32,323 bases of DNA from NCBI GenBank assembly GCA_946616305.1, contig CAMOIV010000006.1, forward strand, positions 1 to 32,323. Reading direction: 5' to 3'. Source of the stretch: an uncultured Lachnospiraceae bacterium. Its GTDB lineage: Bacteria > Bacillota > Clostridia > Lachnospirales > Lachnospiraceae. The notes beneath the pieces were generated by a model. It was not told the origin of the DNA and ran no database searches. It saw only the letters and a list, made by a program, of their open reading frames with translations. Shown here one piece after another: positions 1 through 8,052 of the stretch. Both the position numbers and the translations under genes were made by a program. The stretch's first letter is position 1, and each line of letters begins with the position of its first letter.

Positions 1-924
1 GCAACAGACCCTGCAGACACATCAGGCGCTCTTCATACAAGATGCTTCCTTAAGGTACAGGACGGCTGCGACCAGTTCTGTACTTATTGCATCATACCCT
101 ATGCAAGAGGCCGCATATCCTCAAAAAGCGTGTCAGAGGCAGCAGACGAGGTGGCACAGTATGTTAATATGGGCTATAGCGAATTCATCCTGACGGGGAT
201 CCATCTTTCCTCATACGGGAAGGACAGAAAGGAAGCGGGAGAAGGCCTGCTGGATCTGATATATGCCGTATCGGACATAGAAGGAGTCAGAAGGCTGAGG
301 TTGGGATCACTGGAGCCGCGCATAGTAGATAAAGACTTTGCAAAAGCACTTGCCGGGGTAGAGCAGATATGCCCCCATTTTCATCTGAGCCTGCAATCCG
401 GCTCCGATACCGTATTAAAAAGGATGAACCGGCACTATGATACCGAAGACTTTATGCAGAGCATGACAGCATTAAGGGACAGCTTTGATCATCCCGCCCT
501 TACCACGGATATAATCGTGGGATTCCCCGGAGAAACAGAGGAAGAGTTCTCCCAGACGGTAAGCTTTGTGGAGGCAGCAGACTTTTACGAGACACATGTG
601 TTCAAGTATTCCAGAAGAGCGGGGACAGTGGCCGACAGGATGGAAGGCCAGCTGAGTGAGGAGCTTAAGCATCAAAGGTCCGGGATACTGCTTGACATAG
701 GCAGGCGTCATAAGGCTGATTTCGAGGACAGGTATATAAGGGAAAACCGAAAGGCAGAAGTCCTTTTTGAGGATACGGAGGAGATCGGCGGGATAAAGCA
801 TATAGTAGGCTACACAAGGGAATACATAAAGGCAGCGGCCGACCCGGATAAATACGCTCCCGGAGAGATCGCAGCGGGAGCCTTGAGAAAAGGAGCTTTT
901 GGAGAAGTATTGTTTGAAGGGTAG
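1..924 (+). CDS. mtaB: tRNA (N6-L-threonylcarbamoyladenosine(37)-C2)-methylthiotransferase MtaB, 5' truncated by window edge
   Basis: Frame 1 is open from base 1. It reads ATDPADTSGALHTRCFLKVQDGCDQFCTYCIIPYARGRISS (radical SAM CxxxCxxC), then ILTGIHLSSYGKD, HLSLQSGSDTVLKRMNRHY and DIIVGFPGETEEEF, typical of MiaB/MtaB methylthiotransferases. Confidence 0.93.
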   Translation, partial: ATDPADTSGALHTRCFLKVQDGCDQFCTYCIIPYARGRISSKSVSEAADEVAQYVNMGYSEFILTGIHLSSYGKDRKEAGEGLLDLIYAVSDIEGVRRLRLGSLEPRIVDKDFAKALAGVEQICPHFHLSLQSGSDTVLKRMNRHYDTEDFMQSMTALRDSFDHPALTTDIIVGFPGETEEEFSQTVSFVEAADFYETHVFKYSRRAGTVADRMEGQLSEELKHQRSGILLDIGRRHKADFEDRYIRENRKAEVLFEDTEEIGGIKHIVGYTREYIKAAADPDKYAPGEIAAGALRKGAFGEVLFEG

Positions 925-947
925 GGATACCCTGTGAAAGGGAAAAA

Positions 948-2093
948 ATGGAGTGCTATTTGGATAATTCGGCAACTACAAGAGTAGATCCTGAAGCTGC
1001 CGGGCTGGTACAGAGGATCATGCTGGAGGACTACGGGAACCCATCAAGTCTTCACGGCATGGGCTTTAGGGCGGAGAAACATATACGTGAAGCAAAGGAG
1101 ATCTTTGCAAAGCTTTTAAAATGCAGGGACGGTGAGATATATTTCACCTCCGGCGGAACGGAATCAGATAATCTGGCCCTTATCGGAGCTTACATGGCCA
1201 ACAGGCGCCGGGGTAAGCGCATAATAAGTACGGGGCTGGAGCATGATGCCGTCTCAAGGACGCTGAAGCACCTTGAGGAGGTCGAGGGAGCGCAGATCGT
1301 ATATCTAAAGCCCGACGACCGGGGACATATAAGCATAAACGATCTAAAGGAGGCCCTTACCGAGGATACGATCCTGGTATCCATCATGCACGTGAATAAC
1401 GAGATAGGCTCCATAGAGCCTATACAGGAAGCCGGAAAGGTGATACATGAGATCAATCCCGAATGCCTTTTTCATGTGGATGATATACAGGGCTTCGGAA
1501 AGCTTAAGCTCATACCCGGGGAGGCTCATGTAGATCTGCTTTCGGTCTCTTCACACAAGATCCACGGACCCAAGGGAGTGGGACTTTTGTATAAATCCGA
1601 CAGAGCAAGGCTTGAGCCTGTGATCTTTGGCGGAGGACATCAGAAGGGACTCAGATCCGGTACGGAAAATGTACCGGGTATCGCGGGCTTTGCCCTGGCT
1701 GCAAAAAAGATGTACGACGAGTTGGACAGCAATTACGCGGCCTTTTGCGATATGAGAAAGATCCTCCTTGAGGAGATCTCTCCTGTAGAGGATATTAAAG
1801 TCAACGGAGGAGATGCTCCCTATATCATATCCCTGTCTGTCAAGAACGTAAGAGCGGAGGTACTGCTGCATGCCCTCGAGGAAAAGGGGATATATGTATC
1901 CGCCGGATCGGCATGCTCATCCAACAGGCCGCACGTCTCCGAGACCCTTAAGGCCATAGATGCCGATAAGTGGCAGCTTGATTCCACCATCAGGATCTCT
2001 CTGTCACCCCACAATACACCGGAGGAGATGAGATATACCGCAGAGGAGCTAAAGGAGATCATCCCGAGACTTCGCATGTTTACCAGGAGATAG
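948..2093 (+). CDS. Cysteine desulfurase, NifS/IscS family
   Basis: MECYLDNSATTRVDPEA N-terminus, PLP-lysine motif SVSSHKIHGPKGVGLLY, catalytic Cys loop SAGSACSSNRPHVS. Confidence 0.93.
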   Translation: MECYLDNSATTRVDPEAAGLVQRIMLEDYGNPSSLHGMGFRAEKHIREAKEIFAKLLKCRDGEIYFTSGGTESDNLALIGAYMANRRRGKRIISTGLEHDAVSRTLKHLEEVEGAQIVYLKPDDRGHISINDLKEALTEDTILVSIMHVNNEIGSIEPIQEAGKVIHEINPECLFHVDDIQGFGKLKLIPGEAHVDLLSVSSHKIHGPKGVGLLYKSDRARLEPVIFGGGHQKGLRSGTENVPGIAGFALAAKKMYDELDSNYAAFCDMRKILLEEISPVEDIKVNGGDAPYIISLSVKNVRAEVLLHALEEKGIYVSAGSACSSNRPHVSETLKAIDADKWQLDSTIRISLSPHNTPEEMRYTAEELKEIIPRLRMFTRR

Positions 2094-2096
2094 AAG

Positions 2097-2837
2097 ATGT
2101 ATCATTTTTTTGTTTCCCCAACCGATATATCCGGTCACGATATCTATATCCGGGGAGCGGATCATAATCATATAAAGAACGTACTGCGAATGAAAAAAGG
2201 AGAGACCCTGTCCGTATCCGACGGTGTCTCGGAGAATGAATACAGGTGCCACATCGAGGGATTTGAGGAGGATGCGGTGCACCTGAGGCTTGATTTCATC
2301 AAGGAAGCAGACACCGAACTGCCGGTTGAGATATGCCTCCTCCAGGGACTGCCCAAGGCTGACAAGATGGAGTTTATAATCCAGAAAGCAGTTGAGCTCG
2401 GAATCGACGAGGTCATACCTGTAGCCACAGGCAGGAGCATTGTAAAGCTTGACGAAAAGAAGGCCGAAGCAAAGGTCAGAAGATGGCAGGGCATAGCGGA
2501 GGCCGCTGCAAAACAGAGCATGAGGAATAAAATCCCCGGCATAGGCAAGGTGATGAATTTTAAAGAAGCACTTGAATATACCCGTGATATGGACGTAAAG
2601 CTCATACCCTATGAACTGGCAGAGGATTTTGACAGGACCAGGGAAGTGATAGGCGGCATCGGTAAGGGAAAGAGAGTGGCACTTTTTATCGGCCCCGAGG
2701 GAGGCTTTGAGGAAGAGGAGGTCACCTGTGCCGAAGCGGAAGGCTTTATTCCCATTACTCTGGGGAAGAGGATCCTTCGTACCGAAACAGCAGCCATGGT
2801 AGTATTGTCATGGCTTCTGTATATACTGGAGCAGTAA
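2097..2837 (+). CDS. rsmE: 16S rRNA (uracil(1498)-N(3))-methyltransferase RsmE
   Basis: MYHFFVSP...NHIKNVLRMKKGE, SPOUT C-terminus IGPEGGFEEEEV...LGKRILRTETAAMVVL. Confidence 0.92.
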   Translation: MYHFFVSPTDISGHDIYIRGADHNHIKNVLRMKKGETLSVSDGVSENEYRCHIEGFEEDAVHLRLDFIKEADTELPVEICLLQGLPKADKMEFIIQKAVELGIDEVIPVATGRSIVKLDEKKAEAKVRRWQGIAEAAAKQSMRNKIPGIGKVMNFKEALEYTRDMDVKLIPYELAEDFDRTREVIGGIGKGKRVALFIGPEGGFEEEEVTCAEAEGFIPITLGKRILRTETAAMVVLSWLLYILEQ

Positions 2838-2841
2838 ACAC

Positions 2842-3894
2842 ATGAAGAAGGAAACCAGCTACAAAAAGATCACAGCCATCATAATCCTCGGAATGGTTTT
2901 TGTTACCGCGGTTACCATAGGAGCGGTCATACATTTCGGCAACAATGTTTTCCGTTTTCTGGAGGAGGATGAAAAATACGACTTCAGCGGGAAGCATTAC
3001 GCCTTTGTCTGCGGAAACAGCCAGGACGGGTTCTACGAGTCTATCCGTCAGGGAGCCTATGAGGAGGCCGAAAAGACCGGGGACTACCTGGAGAGCATGG
3101 GCAGGAACACAGCACTTCCCTGGGAAACGGATGAACTGATGGAGCTCTCCATCGATGCCGGAGTAGACGGTATCATAGTTGATGCAGGCGAGAGCGAAGA
3201 GATGCGGGACCTTATCGACAAAGCGGAAGAGCAGGGTATACCCGTGATAACGGTGGCCAGGGATAATACATCCTCAGCAAGAAAATCCTATGTGGGATTC
3301 GGATACTATGACCTGGGTGTAAACTACGGTAAGGAGCTGCTGAAAAAGGCCTCGGATGATGAGAAGAGAGTGATCATACTCATGAGCCCTGACGCCGAGG
3401 ATTCCAGCCAGAACATAATATATCAGGGAATAAGAGAGACCATCGAGCGCTCGGATGCTTCCTCAAGCTTCAAGCTTGAAACTGTGGCTGTGCCGGATAC
3501 CTCAGCCTTTGGAGCAGAGGAGAAGATCAGTGCCATCATTATGGGAGACGGTGAGCTTCCGGATGTGATAATCTGCCTGAATGAGATATTCACCACCTGT
3601 GTCTGCCAGGCCCTTGTGGATTACAACAGAGTAGGTGAGACGCTGGTCTACGGCTTCTATGAGAATAATACCATCCTGTCCTCCATCCAAAAGAATATCA
3701 TCTATGCAACCCTTACGATGGATACCAGACAGATGGGAAGATACTGCATAGAGGCCATGAAGGAATATGAAAACTACGGATATGTGAATGAATACATGCC
3801 TGTTGATATCACCGTGGTGACGGCGGAAAACATAGATGAATATATGACGGAGATCTCGGGAGAGGAGGATGAGGAAGATGACACCGCAGTCTAA
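2842..3894 (+). CDS. Membrane-anchored periplasmic-binding-protein-like sugar sensor (type 1 PBP fold, XylFII-like)
   Basis: Single N-terminal TM (ITAIIILGMVFVTAVTIGAVIHF) without a lipobox Cys, followed by a PBP type 1 domain (GVDGIIVDAGESEEMRDLIDKAEEQGIPVITVARDN). Immediately upstream of and overlapping a LytS/YesM-type histidine kinase gene. Confidence 0.8.
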   Translation: MKKETSYKKITAIIILGMVFVTAVTIGAVIHFGNNVFRFLEEDEKYDFSGKHYAFVCGNSQDGFYESIRQGAYEEAEKTGDYLESMGRNTALPWETDELMELSIDAGVDGIIVDAGESEEMRDLIDKAEEQGIPVITVARDNTSSARKSYVGFGYYDLGVNYGKELLKKASDDEKRVIILMSPDAEDSSQNIIYQGIRETIERSDASSSFKLETVAVPDTSAFGAEEKISAIIMGDGELPDVIICLNEIFTTCVCQALVDYNRVGETLVYGFYENNTILSSIQKNIIYATLTMDTRQMGRYCIEAMKEYENYGYVNEYMPVDITVVTAENIDEYMTEISGEEDEEDDTAV

Positions 3895-5203
3895 ATCTCC
3901 CAAAGAAAAGTCAACGGTTCAGACCAATATCATGACCCTGACGGTGCTGACATCTGCCATTATCATCATCGTGAACATAGCTCTGTTCTTCTATATAAGC
4001 CGTGCCATAAATGTGATAAATACCGTCTACTCCACTAACGTGACCATAGGAGAACTCTCGGATGCACTAAGCCAGGTCCGCAGCAGCATGACGGAATATC
4101 TGAATACAAAATCCACGGATTCCATGGAACAATATTTTGATGCCTGCCAGCAGTACCGCGATTATCTTTCGGAGCTGAGCCTGGTGGGACAGAACAGGGA
4201 TACCGCCGCCATACTCCAGGACATAGACGGACTCTCCGAGACATACCTGGCAGTTACGGACGACACCATCCAGGCCAAGCGCGGACGTGTGGTAGAGAAA
4301 TATAATGCGGGATATCAGAGATCCGAAAGGATCTACGGCTATATCAACGCCTATATCTATAACCTGAACAATGAGCAGTTCAGACGGAACTCCGAGAAAT
4401 ACGCGAATCTGCGGGAAGCACTGGGATCTCTGGCAGCGGTCACCATGACGGTCATAGTGGCAGTGGCTCTTGTCAATATAGTCCTGACCTCGGTAATGAC
4501 CAAAAACATCATGGATCCGGTGCGTCAGAAGGAGATAGTGATGGAGACACACCTGAAGGATGCCGAACTGAAGTACCTCCAGGCACAGATCAATCCCCAT
4601 TTTCTGTTTAACACCCTGAATGCAGGAGCCCAGCTGGCCATGCTGGAGGATGCCGAAAAGACCTCGGGATACCTGCAGAATGTGGCAGCATTTTTCAGAT
4701 ACAGGATAAAAGGCGAAGAGAAGGAGACAACCCTTGAACAGGAGATAGCTTTAGTGGATAATTATATCCATATCCTCAATGTCAGGTTTTCCGGAGAAAT
4801 CCATTTCTCCAAGGAGCTTGAAGAAGACTGTCTTTCGGTTCCCGTTCCCGGCATGATACTGCAGCCCATAGTGGAAAATGCAGTGAACTACGGTATCAGG
4901 AACATAGAGAGAGAAAAGAAGATCATACTGAAGGTGGAGCGCCTCCCGGAGCTTATACGGGTTAGGATAGAGGATAACGGTATCGGCATGAGCGAAGAGA
5001 GGATCAGGGAAGTGCTTGCGGGGAACGCCGGAGAGAACCCCGTTATGAAAGACTCCAACGGCGTCGGTATACAGAACGTTATCTCCCGTCTGAGACTTTT
5101 CTATGACAGGGAAGAGGTCATGCACATATTCAGTGACGGCGAAGATAAAGGAACCATGGTAGATATCCTTATCCCCCTGCAAAGAGAGGAAGAGGATGAG
5201 TAA
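3869..5203 (+). CDS. Sensor histidine kinase, YesM/LytS type (His_kinase + HATPase_c); start may be 3878
   Basis: Two TMs flanking an extracytoplasmic helical region; phosphoacceptor motif YLQAQINPHFLFNTLN; ATP lid motifs ILQPIVENAVNYG, IEDNGIGM, NGVGIQNVISRL. Confidence 0.92.
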   Translation: MRKMTPQSKSPKEKSTVQTNIMTLTVLTSAIIIIVNIALFFYISRAINVINTVYSTNVTIGELSDALSQVRSSMTEYLNTKSTDSMEQYFDACQQYRDYLSELSLVGQNRDTAAILQDIDGLSETYLAVTDDTIQAKRGRVVEKYNAGYQRSERIYGYINAYIYNLNNEQFRRNSEKYANLREALGSLAAVTMTVIVAVALVNIVLTSVMTKNIMDPVRQKEIVMETHLKDAELKYLQAQINPHFLFNTLNAGAQLAMLEDAEKTSGYLQNVAAFFRYRIKGEEKETTLEQEIALVDNYIHILNVRFSGEIHFSKELEEDCLSVPVPGMILQPIVENAVNYGIRNIEREKKIILKVERLPELIRVRIEDNGIGMSEERIREVLAGNAGENPVMKDSNGVGIQNVISRLRLFYDREEVMHIFSDGEDKGTMVDILIPLQREEEDE

Positions 5204-5215
5204 AGGAAATAAGAA

Positions 5216-6808
5216 ATGTACAGGATAATGCTGGCCGATGACGAAGGCATCGTCACCGATTCGATCAAGTTCATAATAGATAAGGAATTCCCGGGGCTTT
5301 GCGAGATCGAGACAGCGAAGACCGGAAGGGCAGTCATAGAGCTGGCTGAGTCCTTCAGGCCGGATATAGCCTTTATGGATATCCAGATGCCGGGTATAAA
5401 CGGTATAGAAGCCATGAAGGAGATAAGGAGCAATAATTCCGCCACGGTTTTCATCATCCTCAGTGCCTATGATAAGTTCGACTATGCAAGAGAGGCTATT
5501 AATCTCGGGGTTTTTGAGTATCTTAACAAACCCTTCAGCAAGGAGATGATAACCGATGTACTGCAGCGTGCCATGAAACAGATCGACACAGCGAAGGAAC
5601 GTCGCAGGCAGGAGCTTTCCATAAGGGAAAAGATAGAAACCGTTACGCCTGTCATAGAGAGCGGATTCATATACTCGGTACTGTTTCAGGAGAGCCACGT
5701 GACCACAGATAATTACAAGAGTCTGCTGGGCATAGAGGATGATTACGGATACATGATGGTGATCTCCGTCATGGATGCTGATTCGGGCTCCGAAAATCCC
5801 GTAGGAAGCGGCATAAAGGTCCAGGCCGAGTACAACAGGGTCAGGGATATCATCAGAGGAAGGCTGGGATGTGTCACCGGCCCGCTCCTGTCAAACAAGA
5901 TAATATGCTACTTCCCCCATAAGGAAAAGCGTACCGAATACAGTGAAAGAGTGGATATCATAGAGCGGAGCGAGGGGCTTTTGAAGGAGCTTTGCGAGAA
6001 AACGGGCTTTCAGGCGAGGATAGGTATCGGATCGGTGCAGCCCATTGAAGCTGCGGCAGACTCTTATAAGGATGCCCTTCAGGCGCTGACCGTGTCCAAA
6101 GCCGACGTTGCCCACGCCAGCGATCTGCCGGTGGGCTGTGTATATGAGCCCGACTATCCCGCAGATACGGAAAAGAAGCTTTTTGCCGCAGTGAAAGCAG
6201 GGGATGTGGGACTGGCAAGAGACCAGGCCCTGAGCTTTTTTACATGGATGAAGGAAACCTACCCCGATGCACTGATAGACGCCAGACTCAAGTGCCTGGA
6301 GTTCGTACTCTATGCAGAGAAGCTTTCCTATCAGTCCGGAGGCATGACCTACAGATTCTTAAGACGATCGGATTATCTTCCCTCTGTAATGGAATGCGCG
6401 GATTTTGGAGAGCTGGAGAATTGGTTCATCCTTAAGATCGGTGAGGCAGCCCGCAACATCACCACAAAAAAGGAAGAAAAACTCGGAAATCTGGTAGAGG
6501 ATGCCAAGCATTACATCATGGAGAACTATGACAAGGATATCTCACTTGACGAGGTTTCGGGGATCGTGGATGTAAGCCCTTATTACTTTACCAGACTGTT
6601 TAAGGAAGAGACGGGGGAGACCTTCCTGGAATTTCTGACAAGGATCAGGATGGAAAGGGCGAAAGAGCTTATGAAGGATCCCAACATATCAATTAAGGAT
6701 ATCTGTACACAGGTAGGCTATTCGGACCCCAACTATTTTTCGAGGATATTTAAGAAGGCTGTGGGTATGACGCCTACTGAATACAGAACCGGAGGTACCG
6801 ATGAATAA
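5216..6808 (+). CDS. Response regulator, YesN type (REC + AraC-family HTH)
   Basis: REC domain MYRIMLADDEGIV...IAFMDIQMPGINGIEAMKEIR...ILSAYDKFDYAREAI; C-terminal AraC HTH DISLDEVSGIVDVSPYYFTRLFKEETGETFLEFLTRIRMERAKELM...IKDICTQVGYSDPNYFSRIFKKAVGMTPTEYR. Confidence 0.95.
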   Translation: MYRIMLADDEGIVTDSIKFIIDKEFPGLCEIETAKTGRAVIELAESFRPDIAFMDIQMPGINGIEAMKEIRSNNSATVFIILSAYDKFDYAREAINLGVFEYLNKPFSKEMITDVLQRAMKQIDTAKERRRQELSIREKIETVTPVIESGFIYSVLFQESHVTTDNYKSLLGIEDDYGYMMVISVMDADSGSENPVGSGIKVQAEYNRVRDIIRGRLGCVTGPLLSNKIICYFPHKEKRTEYSERVDIIERSEGLLKELCEKTGFQARIGIGSVQPIEAAADSYKDALQALTVSKADVAHASDLPVGCVYEPDYPADTEKKLFAAVKAGDVGLARDQALSFFTWMKETYPDALIDARLKCLEFVLYAEKLSYQSGGMTYRFLRRSDYLPSVMECADFGELENWFILKIGEAARNITTKKEEKLGNLVEDAKHYIMENYDKDISLDEVSGIVDVSPYYFTRLFKEETGETFLEFLTRIRMERAKELMKDPNISIKDICTQVGYSDPNYFSRIFKKAVGMTPTEYRTGGTDE

Positions 6809-7835
6809 GGTAAGGGTACTGATCGCAGGACTGCTGATGATCCTGCTCATGACGGGATGCGCCGATACGGAGACCGGAGGAGAGGAACCTCACGAGGAAG
6901 CGGCAGGTAGCGACATACAGATAGGTATAGCCTTTGATAGTTTCATCATAGAACGATGGGAGCGTGACAGGGATATATTCGTATCAAGAGCCAGGGACCT
7001 GGGGGCAACCGTCAATGTGCAGAATGCCAACGGGGATGTGGAGAAACAGAAGGCACAGATAGAATATCTCATCGACAAAAAGATGGATGTCATAGTGGTG
7101 ATCGCCGTTGACAGCACAGCTATCACCAAAGAAGTACTGGAAGCGAAGAACGCCGGGATAAAAGTGGTTGCGTACGACCGTCTGATAGCGGATGCACCGC
7201 TGGATCTTTACATATCCTTTGACAACGAGATGGTGGGCGGATACATGGCCGATGCCATCATAAATGAGCTGCCGGAGGGCGGCAGGATAATGAAGATAAA
7301 CGGCCCCGCAAAGGATAATAACGTGGCTTTGGTGAATAAGGGATTTGATGCCGAGATAAAGGGTCACGACATAGAGGTATTCGACACATATTACGCCTCG
7401 GAATGGAAAGGAGAGGAAGCCTTCAACTACCTGGCTGCTAACCCTGATAAGGCAGATATGGCCGACGCTGTCATGTGCGGCAACGACTCTCTTGCAGGAC
7501 AGGCGGTAAAGTATTATGCGGAAAACCGCAGGGCAGGAAAGATACCCATCGTAGGACAGGACGCGGATCTGGACGCCTGCCAGAGGATAGTAGAAGGTAC
7601 CCAGACCATGACTGTATATAAAAATATCGAGTCTTTAGCCAAGAAGGCAGCGGAAGCCTCTGTTTCCCTTGCCAAGGGCAACGGGATAGCCGATGCAAAG
7701 ATGGTGACCAACGGAGATTATTCTGTTCCTTATATCAGTGTTCCGCCGGTGATGGTCACAAAGGACAACATTGACAGCGTGATAATAGACGGCGGCTTTC
7801 ACATGCGGGAAGACGTATATCTTAAGGAGAAATAA
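6801..7835 (+). CDS. Sugar ABC transporter substrate-binding lipoprotein (XylF-like)
   Basis: Lipobox LLMTGC; PBP type 1 motifs IGIAFDSFIIERWERDRDIF, DVIVVIAVDSTAI, AGIKVVAYDRLI, CGNDSLAGQAVKY, GQDADLDACQRIVEGTQTMTVYK. Start overlaps the response regulator stop by 8 nt. Confidence 0.9.
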   Translation: MNKVRVLIAGLLMILLMTGCADTETGGEEPHEEAAGSDIQIGIAFDSFIIERWERDRDIFVSRARDLGATVNVQNANGDVEKQKAQIEYLIDKKMDVIVVIAVDSTAITKEVLEAKNAGIKVVAYDRLIADAPLDLYISFDNEMVGGYMADAIINELPEGGRIMKINGPAKDNNVALVNKGFDAEIKGHDIEVFDTYYASEWKGEEAFNYLAANPDKADMADAVMCGNDSLAGQAVKYYAENRRAGKIPIVGQDADLDACQRIVEGTQTMTVYKNIESLAKKAAEASVSLAKGNGIADAKMVTNGDYSVPYISVPPVMVTKDNIDSVIIDGGFHMREDVYLKEK

Positions 7836-7863
7836 GGCCGTAACCATGCGGTTTATCTGACGG

Positions 7864-7912
7864 GATAGCACAATTTTGAACCGGGGCGTCAAGATTGTGC
7901 TATCTCTTTTTT
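7864..7912 (+). terminator. Rho-independent terminator after the sensing module
   Basis: gatagcacaattttga (7864-7879) / loop accggggcg / tcaagattgtgctatc (7889-7904): 16-bp stem with one G.U, followed by tctttttt. Confidence 0.9.
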
Positions 7913-8052
7913 CGGCTGATCTCTGATCGGGCAAATTTTTCCTCTTTTTTGTCCTCCACATGTTGTGATAGCATTCTACTCGTACAAGGCTTTTGTGCTT
8001 TTGCACGGAAGCGGATATGTTAATCCATTCTAATAGGGAGGAAAAGGAAACA

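Noticed and set aside
3462-3484. caagcttcaagcttg palindromic stretch
   Set aside because: Short AAGCTT-based palindrome inside the sensor gene, likely chance from in-frame codons.
4751-5698. 315-aa minus-strand ORF
   Set aside because: Lies fully antisense to the histidine kinase/response regulator genes, which have clear catalytic motifs; the antisense translation shows no recognisable family.
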